64,000 nucleotides of DNA. It comes from Leucobacter komagatae. GTDB taxonomy: Bacteria > Actinomycetota > Actinomycetes > Actinomycetales > Microbacteriaceae. The stretch is from the NCBI RefSeq assembly GCF_000834055.1, contig NZ_JXSQ01000002.1:124001-188000 (forward strand), written 5' to 3'. The position numbers were made by a program, and so were the translations under genes. The notes below the pieces were generated by a model. The model ran no database searches. It saw only the letters and a program-made list of their open reading frames with translations, and was not told the origin of the DNA. Positions 15,297 to 24,439 of the stretch are shown here, in pieces (positions within the stretch are counted from its first letter, which is position 1; each line of letters starts with the position of its first letter).

Positions 15297-17088
15297 GCAA
15301 CAGGTCGATCCGCTTCTGCAGCTGCGTTACAGAGGCCTGGGGCACGGCTGGCCCGCCACACACGCGGCGAAGCTCGTTGTGGACCTCCTTGTGAGGTTCA
15401 CCGCTCACCCGCGCATACATGCCAACCAGGCTCGACAGGAGCTTTCGCTGCTCCCCAAGCGTGCGGTGCAGCGCCTCGGGGGCCTCGGACTTCTCGGGCG
15501 CGTGCTCAAGGATGCCCTGGCTCTGCGCGCTGCGCCTGGCCTGCTTCGATTGACGCTGCTGCAGCAACGCCTTCACTTCCTGCGGCTCGAGGATGCCGGG
15601 GAACCCGAGAAAGTCGAGCTCCTCTTCGGTTTCCACCTCGGCATAGCCGCCGAACTCGGCACCATCGAAGACGGCCCTGTCAAAGTGCGCGTCGGATTCG
15701 AGGGCCTGGTACTTGAACTCGTCCTCGATGAGGTCATCCGAAGCTTTTTCCTCGCGCTCGGCCTCAGCCATGAGCGCAGCCTCAGCGTCCCACATCTCCT
15801 CGGCGGACGCCGGGCCCTCGAGAACGTGGTTGCGTTCCTTTTCAAGCGAAGCGGCGAGCTCCATGAGGGGCGGCACGTTGGGGATGAACACCGAAGCGAC
15901 CTCACCGCGGCGGCGCGAGCGCACGAAACGGCCGATCGCCTGTGCGAAGAAGAGCGGGGTGGACGAACTCGTCGCGTACACGCCTACGGCGAGACGCGGC
16001 ACGTCGACACCCTCCGACACCATACGAACCGCGACCATCCAGCGGGTTGTCCCCGCTGAGAAGCTGTCGATGCGCTCAGATGATCCCGAATCGTCTGACA
16101 GGATCAACGCGACCTCCTCACCGGAGATCTCGTGCAGCATCTGGGCGTACGCCTTCGCCGACGCGTGATCGGTAGCGATGACGAGTCCGCCCGCGTCTGG
16201 AATGTGCTCGCGCACCTCAGTGAGGCGGCGATCCGCAGCCCGCAGCACCTTCGCCATCCAGTCCCCCATGGGGTCGAGGGCGGTGCGCCACGCCTGGCTC
16301 GTCACATCCTTCGTATTGCCCTCGCCGAGGCGCGCTTCCATCTCCTCGCCGGCGGAGGTCTGCCACCGCATCTTGCCCGCGTAGACCATGAAGATCACGG
16401 GGCGCACGATTCCGTCAGCGAGCGCGCGGCCGTAACCGTAGTCGTAGTCGGTGAGCGACATTTTCGTTCCGTCGCCCTGCGGCGCGTACTGCACGAACGG
16501 AATGGGGGCCTCGTCCGAGCGGAACGGTGTGCCCGTGAGCGAGAGGCGGCGCTTCGCACTGCCGTAGGCTTCGCGAATCGCTTCACCCCAGCTCAGCGCG
16601 TCTCCGCCGTGGTGCACCTCGTCCATGATGACGAGCGTGTCTTCAAACTCAGTGAGCAGTCGGTGCTGGATCGGTTTCATCGCGACCTGCGCGTACGTGA
16701 CGACGACGCCGTCGTAGTGCCTGCCGTAGCTCAACCCGTCGCTGTTCGAATAGCGCGGGTTCAGCCTGATGCCTGCGCGTGCCGCCGCATCCGCCCACTG
16801 CACCTTCAGGTGCTCTGTCGGGGCGACAACGATGATTTGCGACACCGTCTGGTTACCGCGGAGCGTCGCCGCGAGCCGCAGCGCGAACGTGGTTTTGCCT
16901 GCGCCGGGGGTCGCCGAGGCTAGGAAGTCACGCGGGTTACGTTCCAAGTAGAGGTTGATTGCCTCCTGCTGCCATGCCCGGAGACTGCCTGCGGTGCCGC
17001 GTGCGGCCCGCTCAGGGTAGGCGGGCGGCAGGTGCTCAGCAGCAAATGTCCCCGGCAGGAGAGTCCCGTCTTCTGCCGATTCAATCAC
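15277..17088 (-). CDS. DEAD/DEAH-box (SF2, XPB-like) helicase
   Basis: 603 residues. Motif I TPGAGKTT (about 60), motif Ia VVAPTEHLK, motif II MDEVHHGG, motif III SLTGTPFRSD, and in the second RecA-like lobe VRMVSEGVDVPR and QAIGRFVRSRR (motif VI) are all intact. The C-terminal 200 residues are acidic then Gln/Arg-rich and probably non-catalytic. The family is widespread in Actinobacteria next to housekeeping genes; its duplex substrate and role are not established. There are no nuclease or methylase neighbours, so a restriction role is not supported. Divergent from the SGNH hydrolase, 198 bp apart. Confidence 0.87.
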   Translation of the reverse strand: MIESAEDGTLLPGTFAAEHLPPAYPERAARGTAGSLRAWQQEAINLYLERNPRDFLASATPGAGKTTFALRLAATLRGNQTVSQIIVVAPTEHLKVQWADAAARAGIRLNPRYSNSDGLSYGRHYDGVVVTYAQVAMKPIQHRLLTEFEDTLVIMDEVHHGGDALSWGEAIREAYGSAKRRLSLTGTPFRSDEAPIPFVQYAPQGDGTKMSLTDYDYGYGRALADGIVRPVIFMVYAGKMRWQTSAGEEMEARLGEGNTKDVTSQAWRTALDPMGDWMAKVLRAADRRLTEVREHIPDAGGLVIATDHASAKAYAQMLHEISGEEVALILSDDSGSSERIDSFSAGTTRWMVAVRMVSEGVDVPRLAVGVYATSSSTPLFFAQAIGRFVRSRRRGEVASVFIPNVPPLMELAASLEKERNHVLEGPASAEEMWDAEAALMAEAEREEKASDDLIEDEFKYQALESDAHFDRAVFDGAEFGGYAEVETEEELDFLGFPGILEPQEVKALLQQRQSKQARRSAQSQGILEHAPEKSEAPEALHRTLGEQRKLLSSLVGMYARVSGEPHKEVHNELRRVCGGPAVPQASVTQLQKRIDLLRRRLRP

Positions 17089-17286
17089 AACGTCCTAGAC
17101 TACCTGTGAACGCTCAGACCTGTCTCGGCGCCTCCACAGGCTCCGCGCTTCCAGACTGGCGACTCGCCGGGCCTGGATTGGCCAGCCGGCGTGGCAAATA
17201 ACCATGCAAGCCCGGGCGGTTCCTTGCGCGCAAGGCACCTTCGGGGCAGAGTACCGGTAAGGCTTAGGAAGGAAGGGACCGCGACA

Positions 17287-18129
17287 ATGGTTCACGATGC
17301 ACCCCGCGACGGCGACGAGAGGCAACAAATAGCCGCTCCCGTCGAACTCCCATGGTCCCGTTTCGTTGCTATCGGCGACTCGTTCACGGAGGGGCTCGGA
17401 GACCCAGACCCCGACAGCCCTGGCGGCTTGCGCGGATGGGCGGATCGCTTCGCCGAAGTACTAGCCGAGCACAACGAGGAGTTCGCGTATGCGAACCTCG
17501 CGGTACGCGGAAAACTGATCCAGCAGATCATTGACGAGCAGTTGGATAACGCGATGGAGCTCCGACCCGACCTCGTGAGCGTGTGCGCCGGCGGTAACGA
17601 CGTTATCCGGCCGGGAACCGATCCAGACGAGGTCGCTGAACGGCTCGACTACATCGTCTCCAAGCTGAAGGAGACGGGCGCAACGATCCTCATTTTCACC
17701 GGGGTTGACGTCGCCTTCCAGCCGGTGTTTCGCACCATCCGCGGCAAGGTCGCGATCTTCAATGAGAACGTGCGCAAGGTCGCCCAGCGCCACGATTGCT
17801 TCGTGGTGGATCAGTGGGCGATCGAGGAGCTGAAAGACAGCCGCTACTGGGCAGGTGATCGCCTGCACATGAACGCGCTCGGCCATCACACGATCGCACG
17901 CGCAGCGCTCGACGCCCTCAACGTTCCGCACGAGCTTGGCCCACTCGATCCGCCCTCTCCCCCTTCGCGGACCTGGCGCCAGGCCCGCAAGGAAGACGTT
18001 GTGTGGGCACGAGAGCATCTGGTGCCGTGGGTGGTGCGCCGCATCAAGCACGTATCGTCCGGCGACGACATCGTCGCGAAACGCCCCGAACCGCAGTCCC
18101 TTCGTCCCAGACACGGCAGCGGCGACTGA
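17287..18129 (+). CDS. SGNH/GDSL-family hydrolase
   Basis: 280 residues from ATG 17287, preceded by AGGAAGGAAGGG. The SGNH blocks are present: GDSFTEG (Ser nucleophile), the RGK of block II, GGNDV (Gly and Asn, oxyanion) and DRLHMNALGH (Asp and His). There is no signal peptide, so the enzyme should be cytoplasmic. Such proteins are esterases or lipases of the TesA/rhamnogalacturonan-acetylesterase fold; the ester cleaved is unknown. The C-terminal 60 residues (basic, with a WARE segment) follow the hydrolase domain. The promoter region contains the palindrome at 17222-17235. Confidence 0.88.
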   Translation: MVHDAPRDGDERQQIAAPVELPWSRFVAIGDSFTEGLGDPDPDSPGGLRGWADRFAEVLAEHNEEFAYANLAVRGKLIQQIIDEQLDNAMELRPDLVSVCAGGNDVIRPGTDPDEVAERLDYIVSKLKETGATILIFTGVDVAFQPVFRTIRGKVAIFNENVRKVAQRHDCFVVDQWAIEELKDSRYWAGDRLHMNALGHHTIARAALDALNVPHELGPLDPPSPPSRTWRQARKEDVVWAREHLVPWVVRRIKHVSSGDDIVAKRPEPQSLRPRHGSGD

Positions 18130-18225
18130 GGGTCAAGCTTGCGGCCATCGCGTGCCGCGCGTGACGCCAAAGACGATTCACCGCATTCGCTTCACTCCCC
18201 CAGCGGAGCGAAGTAGGCTGGGGCT

Positions 18226-18576
18226 ATGCCCAACATCACGAAGCAAATCGCAGACACTGTTACTCAGACCGGCGTGCAGACTGCCTACGGGGACGCAGTA
18301 GACCTCGAAGGCACGACACTGCTTCCCGTGGCGGTGGGCGGATACATGTTCGGCGCAGGCGAGGGCGGCGCAGGGACCAACGCAGACGGGGCGATCGCAG
18401 GCGAAGGATCTGGCGGTGGCGGCGGCGGAGTCGCACTCCCCATCGGCGCTTACGTCGCGCGCGATGGTTACACCCGGTTCGAACCAAACATCATCGCCCT
18501 GCTGAGCGTTGGCGTGCCCTTCGTCTGGGTCGCTGGCCGCGCACTCGCGCGCGTAATTCGCGCGCTCAAGCGCTAG
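18226..18576 (+). CDS. Small GerW/YtfJ-like protein
   Basis: 116 residues. A short N-terminal helix is followed by LLPVAVGGYMFGAGEGG, then a Gly-rich stretch (GSGGGGGGVALPIGAYV) and a C-terminal hydrophobic segment (about 85-108) ending in basic residues. The alternation of VPV-type strands and poly-Gly resembles the spore protein YtfJ/GerW family, found widely in non-sporulating Actinobacteria with unknown role. The C-terminal hydrophobic segment could anchor it in the membrane. GGCTGGGG precedes the ATG. Confidence 0.68.
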   Translation: MPNITKQIADTVTQTGVQTAYGDAVDLEGTTLLPVAVGGYMFGAGEGGAGTNADGAIAGEGSGGGGGGVALPIGAYVARDGYTRFEPNIIALLSVGVPFVWVAGRALARVIRALKR

Positions 18577-18895
18577 CGGCAGCGTTCTCAGGGTTCACTG
18601 AGTCGCGGGCTCGCGGGCTCGCGGGCTCGCGGATTCGCGGGCACTCGGGTGCGCGGGCTCGCATGCGCGGGCTCGCATGCGTGCGGGCGCGTGCGTGCGT
18701 GCAGGATCGGTGATCTCGGAGCTCAGGGCTCGCCATTTTGGTCCGCGTTGTGCTCACCCCTCGGATCGTGAAACTGTGTCCCTTTTCCGGACATTCGCGT
18801 CCTCCACAGTCGAGCCCAGGGCCGCATTTTTAAGCCGCCCTGCACACAACCACCCACCCGCTTAAAATGCCGTACGTACATGTTTAGCTTGACAC
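18577..18895. repeat. Gene-free spacer with octamer and 14-mer tandem repeats
   Basis: TCGCGGGC repeats three times at 18603-18626 and again at 18635-18642, and a 14-mer GCGCGGGCTCGCAT is duplicated at 18651-18678. The remainder (18713-18823) shows nothing recognisable. The segment just before the HNH gene holds the inverted repeats described separately. Confidence 0.75.
18824..18870 (+). promoter_or_regulatory. Inverted repeat before the HNH endonuclease gene
   Basis: GCATTTTTAAGC (18824-18835) and GCTTAAAATGC (18860-18870) are inverted copies differing by one T, separated by 24 bp. The right arm includes TAAAAT, a possible -10 hexamer about 30 nt before the start codon. It may be an operator or a leader hairpin. 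Confidence 0.45.
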
Positions 18896-20740
18896 ATGTC
18901 AAACAACATGCCGAACCCGCCACCCACCCAGACCCGAGGGTCGCCGACCCCGTTTGATCTCCGCCGCCTCACGCAGCGTGACGTCGATCCGTCGGAGCGT
19001 CGAAGCAACCAAGACCCCAAGCGCTCCCCTATTGCCCCGAGTAGTTCAAGCGTCGAGGCAGCGGACCAACAGGCTATGGAGGCCATGACCGCAGCTACTC
19101 GCGCAGTGCGCCACCATGAGGCCATTCAGTACCGCACACTCGGGCGGCTCATGCATCGCACTCTTGGTCACGCGCATGGCCCAGCCCGAAACTCCGTAGC
19201 GAACACGTCAAATCACCGAGGGCGCGCAGGTGCCAAGGCGAACAACAACTCCTCGAGAGGCGCCGAGATGGCGTACCGTTCGCTCCGGCTAGAGCTCTCG
19301 ACGAGATTTCACCTTTCTGAGGCTCAATCCGCAAGGCTCATGGACACCGCCCACCACGCACACGACCTGTACGTCCCTGCGCTTGAGGCACTCTCAGTAG
19401 GTGCCTTTTCCTCCCAGAATCTGCAGGTCATCGTTGACGAAGGCCTCGTGTTCCTCTCGCTCGAGCCAGCCTTGGCAGAGCGACGGCGTGCGGCCTACGA
19501 AGAGGCCGCGCTACCTCACGCCCGCGTCGAGACACCGAATAGGCTGCGTCCTATCGCCCGGCGCCTCGCGTCCCAGATTGCTGACCTCCCCAGCGAGGAA
19601 GCGCATGAGGAGGCCGTGTCGCGTAGATGCGTGCAGGTTCGGGAGGCCGAGAACGGCATGGCAGAGCTGCTCGCGTATCTCCCGGCCCCACACGCGTTGG
19701 CGATTCGTGATCGCATGCGTCAGGTCGCTAAGTCCGTCTTAAACGCGGAGCAGGCAGCGGCCGCTGCTGCTGCTACGAGCCAGCGCGAAAGCCAAGACCA
19801 GAGCCAAGGCCGGAGCCAGGGCAGGCAGAACGGCGCGGAGCCGCCAACATCTGCGGCCGCTGGCGCCAGCGCGGCGGGCAGAGTCTCTGCCCGCGCGAAT
19901 CCTCGAACGCTCGCCCAGGTCGAGGCCGATGTGCTCGCAGACATTCTGCTCAGCGGCGAGATCCCAGTGACTGGCGAGAACGCGGTGCCGCACGGGAGGA
20001 AGATCCGAGCACATGTGCAGGTCGTCATTCCAGGCGATGTGCTCGGCCTGTCCCGTGCTGGCGGTTCACCCGGTGTCACTCCCGAAGGGGACGCACCCTC
20101 CAGCGAAGTTGGCTCGGGAGGCCAGGCACCTGTCTCGCAACAAGGCGGGCGCCGCGCACCGCGCGTGGGCGGAGTGCCCGAACTCATCGGTTACGGGCAA
20201 ATCAGCCCAAGCGCAGCGCGAGAGATAGCCGGCGAGGCTGAGGTATGGGAGCTCGTCACCGTCAACTACGGCGGAACCGTACTCAAAGTTGAGCGGTACA
20301 GGCCAACGCCAGGGCAATTCAGGTTTCTTGCTGCGCGCGACATCCACTGTCGCGCCCCGGGATGCCGGGCAAGTGCGCGCCGCTGTGATGTCGACCACAC
20401 GGTTGACGCGGCCCTCGGAGGCGAGACAAGCACCGAGAACCTTGCAGTCCTCTGCAGGGGCCACCACGTCCTGAAGCACCACTCGAAGTGGCGCGTCGAG
20501 CAGCAGCCGGGTGGCGTGCTCACCTGGACCAGTCCCACCGGACACGAACACGTCGCAGAGCCCCCAAGCCGGGTCCGATTCAAAGCAATCGAGCACACTG
20601 AGGCAGACACCGGAAAGGGCCAAAGAGTCAATCAACCATCCTCCGGGCGGCGACGCTCTCGAACTCAACAACGCCTCATGGAGAGCCTGCGTGAGAGCGA
20701 GGCGAGCGATGCATTCGATGACAGCCTCGTTGCGTTCTAG
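18896..20740 (+). CDS. DUF222/13E12-type protein with C-terminal HNH endonuclease
   Basis: 614 residues. The N-terminal 60 are unstructured. A long helical DUF222-like region runs from about 70 to 340, interrupted by Gln/Ser/Arg-rich low complexity (about 290-320), with a Pro/Gly-rich linker to 430. The HNH nuclease near 480-535 shows RDIHCRAPGCRASA (zinc cysteines), CDVDHTVD (catalytic His) and NLAVLCRGHHVLKH. The family occurs in many copies in Actinobacteria; some members lie in mobile 13E12 elements. ATG 18896 sits inside the palindrome TTGACA-CA-TGTCAA and lacks a Shine-Dalgarno, so the message could be leaderless. No transposase or flanking repeat is seen. Confidence 0.87.
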   Translation: MSNNMPNPPPTQTRGSPTPFDLRRLTQRDVDPSERRSNQDPKRSPIAPSSSSVEAADQQAMEAMTAATRAVRHHEAIQYRTLGRLMHRTLGHAHGPARNSVANTSNHRGRAGAKANNNSSRGAEMAYRSLRLELSTRFHLSEAQSARLMDTAHHAHDLYVPALEALSVGAFSSQNLQVIVDEGLVFLSLEPALAERRRAAYEEAALPHARVETPNRLRPIARRLASQIADLPSEEAHEEAVSRRCVQVREAENGMAELLAYLPAPHALAIRDRMRQVAKSVLNAEQAAAAAAATSQRESQDQSQGRSQGRQNGAEPPTSAAAGASAAGRVSARANPRTLAQVEADVLADILLSGEIPVTGENAVPHGRKIRAHVQVVIPGDVLGLSRAGGSPGVTPEGDAPSSEVGSGGQAPVSQQGGRRAPRVGGVPELIGYGQISPSAAREIAGEAEVWELVTVNYGGTVLKVERYRPTPGQFRFLAARDIHCRAPGCRASARRCDVDHTVDAALGGETSTENLAVLCRGHHVLKHHSKWRVEQQPGGVLTWTSPTGHEHVAEPPSRVRFKAIEHTEADTGKGQRVNQPSSGRRRSRTQQRLMESLRESEASDAFDDSLVAF

Positions 20741-20844
20741 CGGGCGTGCCGCAGAGTGCGATCACTCTCAGGGCGCGAGACCAGAGGCGCGAGGCGCAGG
20801 GCTCGGGGAACAGGGCTCAGGGATCAGAGCTCAGGGATCAGGGC
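20741..20844. repeat. Short spacer with tandem 14-mer
   Basis: GCTCAGGGATCAG plus one base is repeated at 20815-20828 and 20829-20842, immediately before the gluQRS stop. The spacer lies between convergent genes and has no U-rich terminator. Confidence 0.6.
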
Positions 20845-21819
20845 CTACCGCCCCGGATAGACCCAGGGCTCCCGTGGCAGCCGAGTGGGATCGAAGCGCG
20901 AGACCAGCTGAGTTGAGCTGATGCGCTCGCCAGGGGTTAGCAAGTCGAGCGAGCCCGCGAGTAACTGGACGACATCCACGGCACTGACTCCCTCCCGGCG
21001 AAGGTCTCCTAACGTCACAGCCCCATCCCGCTTCGCGAGCCGCGCGCCGCTAGCGCCAAGAACGAGCGGCACATGAACATATTCGAGAGCCGGCGGGGTG
21101 CGCAGCCCCAAAAGCCGCTGCAGCAAGATCTGCCGAGGAGTTGAAGGAGCAAGGTCATCACCGCGAACAATCTGGTCGATCCCCATGGCGTCATCGTCAA
21201 CCACGACGGCGAGATTGTATGCAACGGTGCCATCTCCTCGCCGCAACACGAAGTCGTCGATGTCTCCCACGACCTCACCGAGTAAGCGGTCTTCGAACGA
21301 CAGCGTTGACTCCCCCGCAGGAACGCGCAGTCGAAGCGCAGGCAGCCTCGGAGCGATCCTCGCTCGCGCGACTTCCCGTTCGGTCTCACTCAGATCCCGA
21401 CAGGTGCCTGGATACGCGCCCGGCGGCCCATGGGGCGCTGTTGGCGCGGCGAGGATATCCTTCCGCGTGCAGGTGCACTCATAGACGAGACCGGAGCTGT
21501 CGAGGCGTTCGATTGCCGCAGCATGAGCCTCAGCGCGCTCCGTCTGCACGACGGGCTCTCCGTCCCAATCAATACCGATGGCGGTGAGGTCCGCGAGCTG
21601 CGATGCCGCGGCGCCCGCATCCCGACCGCGATCGAGGTCTTCGATCCGCATGAGAAAACGCCGTCCGCTTGACCGCGCGAAAAGCCATGCCACGAGGGCG
21701 GTGCGCAAGTTCCCAAGATGTAGGTCGCCCGAGGGGCTCGGCGCGTACCTGCCAGCGCCGACAGCCAGGCCAGGTGCAGGCAAGCGGGCGGCGGCTCGGG
21801 GATCTGCCTGAGAGTTCAC
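20845..21819 (-). CDS. gluQ: Glutamyl-Q tRNA(Asp) synthetase
   Basis: 324 residues from GTG 21819, chosen because GGGAGG lies 8 nt upstream and the conserved block follows at residue 20 (GRYAPSPSGDLHLGNLRTA, HIGH-like). The enzyme activates glutamate and attaches it to the queuosine base at position 34 of tRNA-Asp. It is the short GluRS paralogue lacking the anticodon-binding domain. Zinc-site cysteines are seen in YECTCTRKD and YPGTC, and the KMSKS-equivalent is LAKRDGA. RIEDLD supports the class I fold. A longer frame upstream has no homology. Confidence 0.92.
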   Translation of the reverse strand: MNSQADPRAAARLPAPGLAVGAGRYAPSPSGDLHLGNLRTALVAWLFARSSGRRFLMRIEDLDRGRDAGAAASQLADLTAIGIDWDGEPVVQTERAEAHAAAIERLDSSGLVYECTCTRKDILAAPTAPHGPPGAYPGTCRDLSETEREVARARIAPRLPALRLRVPAGESTLSFEDRLLGEVVGDIDDFVLRRGDGTVAYNLAVVVDDDAMGIDQIVRGDDLAPSTPRQILLQRLLGLRTPPALEYVHVPLVLGASGARLAKRDGAVTLGDLRREGVSAVDVVQLLAGSLDLLTPGERISSTQLVSRFDPTRLPREPWVYPGR

Positions 21820-22076
21820 AGCCCAATCCTCCCACGAGCTGCGCTCGCTATTGCCCGTATGCGCCGCACCCGCCGCACCCACGTTGCCGGAGCGTCACGG
21901 ACCATGCGCGGAGGCTGAGCGTGCATTCGCCACGAAGGCCCCTTGCATGATCGGCACCAGAGCTTAGTGAGGCGTCAGTGTGGCACCGCAGGGGCATGGG
22001 CGCGTGTCTACCGCGGGCATCGCGGCGGCAACGCCGAGCAGCTACGCTGGCACAGAGGGCGACAAGAAGGAGCCGC

Positions 22077-23435
22077 ATGGACAGCAACGCCGCCGATATC
22101 TCAGACCTCAAACACCAGCTCAAGGAACGTTTACTCACGGCACGCAGCGCCGTGAGCAGCTTCGAGAACGATGCCTCGCGGGCGGTGTTCACGGGGTCGG
22201 CGCTCGCCGTGGTGCTTGCGGAATCCGCATCCGATGTCTCGGTGGCGCTCGCCTGGGCGAACTCGCGGAACATCCCAGTCAGTATTCGCGGTGCGGGGAC
22301 GGGGCTCGTCGGAGGGGCCACGGCCTTCGACTCGGGGCTGATTGTGTCGCTCGAGCGAATGAATGCCATCATCGAAATATCGCCCGGAGACCGGCTCGCG
22401 ACGGTTCAGCCAGGAGTCATCACTGCCGATCTTGACGAAGAGGCACAGGCGCACGGCCTGTTCTTTCCGCCCGATCCTGCGAGCGCGCGCACCTGCACGG
22501 TAGGCGGCAACATCGCAACCAACGCCGGAGGGTTGCGTTGCGTCGCCCACGGTGTCACTTCCGACTGGGTTGCAGCGCTCACCGTAGTGCTCGCCGACGG
22601 CAGGATCCTGCGCACCGGGGCACGGACGCGGAAGAATGTGGTCGGCTACGATCTCACGCGGCTGTTTGTTGGCTCGGAGGGCACCCTCGGTGTCATCGTT
22701 GAGGCCGTTGTCCGGCTGGAATCGCTGCCGGTTGGCACGCCCGTCACGTTCTGGGCGGAGTTTGATGAGTTGGCCGCTGCGGGCGCTGCCGTTACCCGTA
22801 TCGTCGGTTCACAGACCAAGCCCGAGGTTCTCGAGTTGATGGACGCACTCACGGTGAGAGCGATTGAGGAGGCCTTTCCGTCGGGAATGCGGATCCCGCG
22901 TGGTGCGCTTCTTGTGGGGCAAACAGTGGGTCGCGACGCGGCCGAGACCGCACAGGCGATCCTCGAACTGTGCCGCGCACACGGTGCAACGGCGGCCGCA
23001 GTGGCGGTCGATGATGCGCTCGTCGAAGCGCGGCGAATGTCCAACCCAGCGCTCACCGCACGCGGGCTGAAGATCGCGTGCGATGTTGGGGTGCCGGTGT
23101 CTCGGCTCGCCCAGATGTTCACTGGCGTAGCTGCCCTCGCTGAGCGCCACGCGTTGGAGGTCGCAAGCGTTGCGCACGCCGGAGACGGCAACCTCCACTG
23201 TAAAGTTGCCGCGCCGGATACCCCGGCCGGGATCGCCGCAGCCGACATGCTCATTGACGACATCACGAGGCTCGCGCTCTCTCTCGAAGGCACCATCACG
23301 GGTGAGCACGGCATAGGTCAGGTGAAACACCACGAGTTGCCGTGGCAGCTGGACGAGGTCGCCATCGATGTGCAGCGGTCGATCAAACTCGCGCTCGATC
23401 CACGAGGGACCCTCTCCCCTGGACGCGCCGTGTAA
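22077..23435 (+). CDS. FAD-linked oxidase, GlcD/D-lactate dehydrogenase type
   Basis: 452 residues from ATG 22077 (AGAAGGAG upstream). The FAD-binding PCMH domain shows RGAGTGLVGGA, DPASARTCTVGGNIATNAGG and RTRKNVVGYDLTRLFVGSEGTLG. The C-terminal cap contains AHAGDGNLHC (substrate/metal His) and GEHGIGQVK. The group includes glycolate oxidase subunit D and D-2-hydroxyacid dehydrogenases. No GlcE/GlcF partners are adjacent, so a stand-alone D-2-hydroxyacid dehydrogenase is likeliest. Divergent from gluQ; pdxY follows after 122 bp. Confidence 0.88.
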   Translation: MDSNAADISDLKHQLKERLLTARSAVSSFENDASRAVFTGSALAVVLAESASDVSVALAWANSRNIPVSIRGAGTGLVGGATAFDSGLIVSLERMNAIIEISPGDRLATVQPGVITADLDEEAQAHGLFFPPDPASARTCTVGGNIATNAGGLRCVAHGVTSDWVAALTVVLADGRILRTGARTRKNVVGYDLTRLFVGSEGTLGVIVEAVVRLESLPVGTPVTFWAEFDELAAAGAAVTRIVGSQTKPEVLELMDALTVRAIEEAFPSGMRIPRGALLVGQTVGRDAAETAQAILELCRAHGATAAAVAVDDALVEARRMSNPALTARGLKIACDVGVPVSRLAQMFTGVAALAERHALEVASVAHAGDGNLHCKVAAPDTPAGIAAADMLIDDITRLALSLEGTITGEHGIGQVKHHELPWQLDEVAIDVQRSIKLALDPRGTLSPGRAV

Positions 23436-23518
23436 CTCGCACCGCGGGCGCATCGGCAGCCCCGCCCTAGCGCCCACGGCACCACCCGTCGACACCATTG
23501 GTTCAGTCGAATTTACCG

Positions 23519-23529
23519 AAAGTGGATCA
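23519..23529 (+). promoter_or_regulatory. Possible PdxR-type site upstream of pdxY
   Basis: AAAGTGGATCA lies 29 bp before the pdxY start. It resembles the motif AAAGTGGW(T)CTA reported for the MocR-type regulator PdxR of Corynebacterium, differing near the 3' end. No pdxR gene is in the window, so this is a weak context-based call. Confidence 0.3.
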
Positions 23530-23557
23530 GCGCGTGGTCCAGTGGCAGTATCGAAAG

Positions 23558-24412
23558 ATGCGCATCTTGTCGATCCAGTCCTCTGTCTCGTACGGCCACG
23601 TCGGAAACTCTGCCGCTGTGTTCCCGCTGCAGCGGATCGGTGTTGAGGTCATGCCGATCTATACGGTCGCGTTCTCAAACCACACCGGCTACGGCGCGTG
23701 GCGGGGCCCGATGTTCTCGGGAAACGACGTGCGTGAGATCGTCACCGGCATCGAGGAGCGCGGCGGCCTCGCCGGCGTCGACGCCGTGCTGTCGGGCTAC
23801 CAGGGCGGCGACGACATCGGCGATGCGATTCTTGACGCCGTGGATCGAGTGAAGCAGCACAGTCCGGACGCAATTTACGCGTGCGATCCTGTGCTGGGAA
23901 ACGCCGTCTCAGGCTGTCACGTCGCACCTGAGGTCCAGAACCTCATCCGTGATCGCGTCGTCCCCCGGGCCGACCTCATCACCCCCAACCAGTTCGAACT
24001 CGGCTTCATCACCGGCACGACGCCAACCACACTCGAATCTACGCTCGCGTCGGTCGACCGCGCGCGTGAGATTGGTCCAAGCACTGTGCTCGTCACGAGC
24101 GTTGAACGACCAGAACGCGCCGAGGACTACGTCGTCGAAATGCTTGCGGTGCACGGGGACGAGGCCTGGCTTATCGAAACGCCACGGCTGCCGTTGAAGG
24201 CGAACGGTTCTGGCGATGTCACCGCAGCGCTCTTCACCGCCCACCTTCGCAGCACGGGCGAAGCACGCGCCGCTCTTGAGCGAACCGCGTCGAGCGTGTT
24301 CACGCTGCTCGAAAACACGCTCGCCTCGGGTCAGCGGGAGCTTCAGCTTGTCGAGTCACAGGGAGCGTACGCTCACCCGGCGATGCAGTTCGAGGCGCGC
24401 CGGGTGCGGTAA
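23558..24412 (+). CDS. pdxY: Pyridoxal kinase
   Basis: 284 residues from ATG 23558, the first codon before the conserved MRILSIQSSVSYGHVGNSAA. PdxY phosphorylates pyridoxal (vitamin B6 salvage). Visible motifs are VSYGHVGN (substrate loop), YACDPVLGN, LITPNQFELGFI (metal/phosphate region) and KANGSGDVTAAL (anion hole and catalytic Asp). Only GAAAG sits before the ATG, so initiation may be modest. A longer frame upstream (from 23498) has no conserved residues. Confidence 0.93.
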   Translation: MRILSIQSSVSYGHVGNSAAVFPLQRIGVEVMPIYTVAFSNHTGYGAWRGPMFSGNDVREIVTGIEERGGLAGVDAVLSGYQGGDDIGDAILDAVDRVKQHSPDAIYACDPVLGNAVSGCHVAPEVQNLIRDRVVPRADLITPNQFELGFITGTTPTTLESTLASVDRAREIGPSTVLVTSVERPERAEDYVVEMLAVHGDEAWLIETPRLPLKANGSGDVTAALFTAHLRSTGEARAALERTASSVFTLLENTLASGQRELQLVESQGAYAHPAMQFEARRVR

Positions 24413-24439
24413 CCCCAAGCAAACTCTGCGGGTACTACC

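Noticed and set aside
15277-17088. Helicase as part of a restriction or defence system
   Set aside because: No nuclease, methylase or specificity gene lies nearby, and the neighbours are housekeeping genes.
18596-18720. CRISPR array
   Set aside because: The repeats are 8-14 bp, contiguous or decayed, without regular spacers.
18896-20740. Mobile 13E12 element around the HNH gene
   Set aside because: No transposase, integrase or flanking direct repeats were seen.
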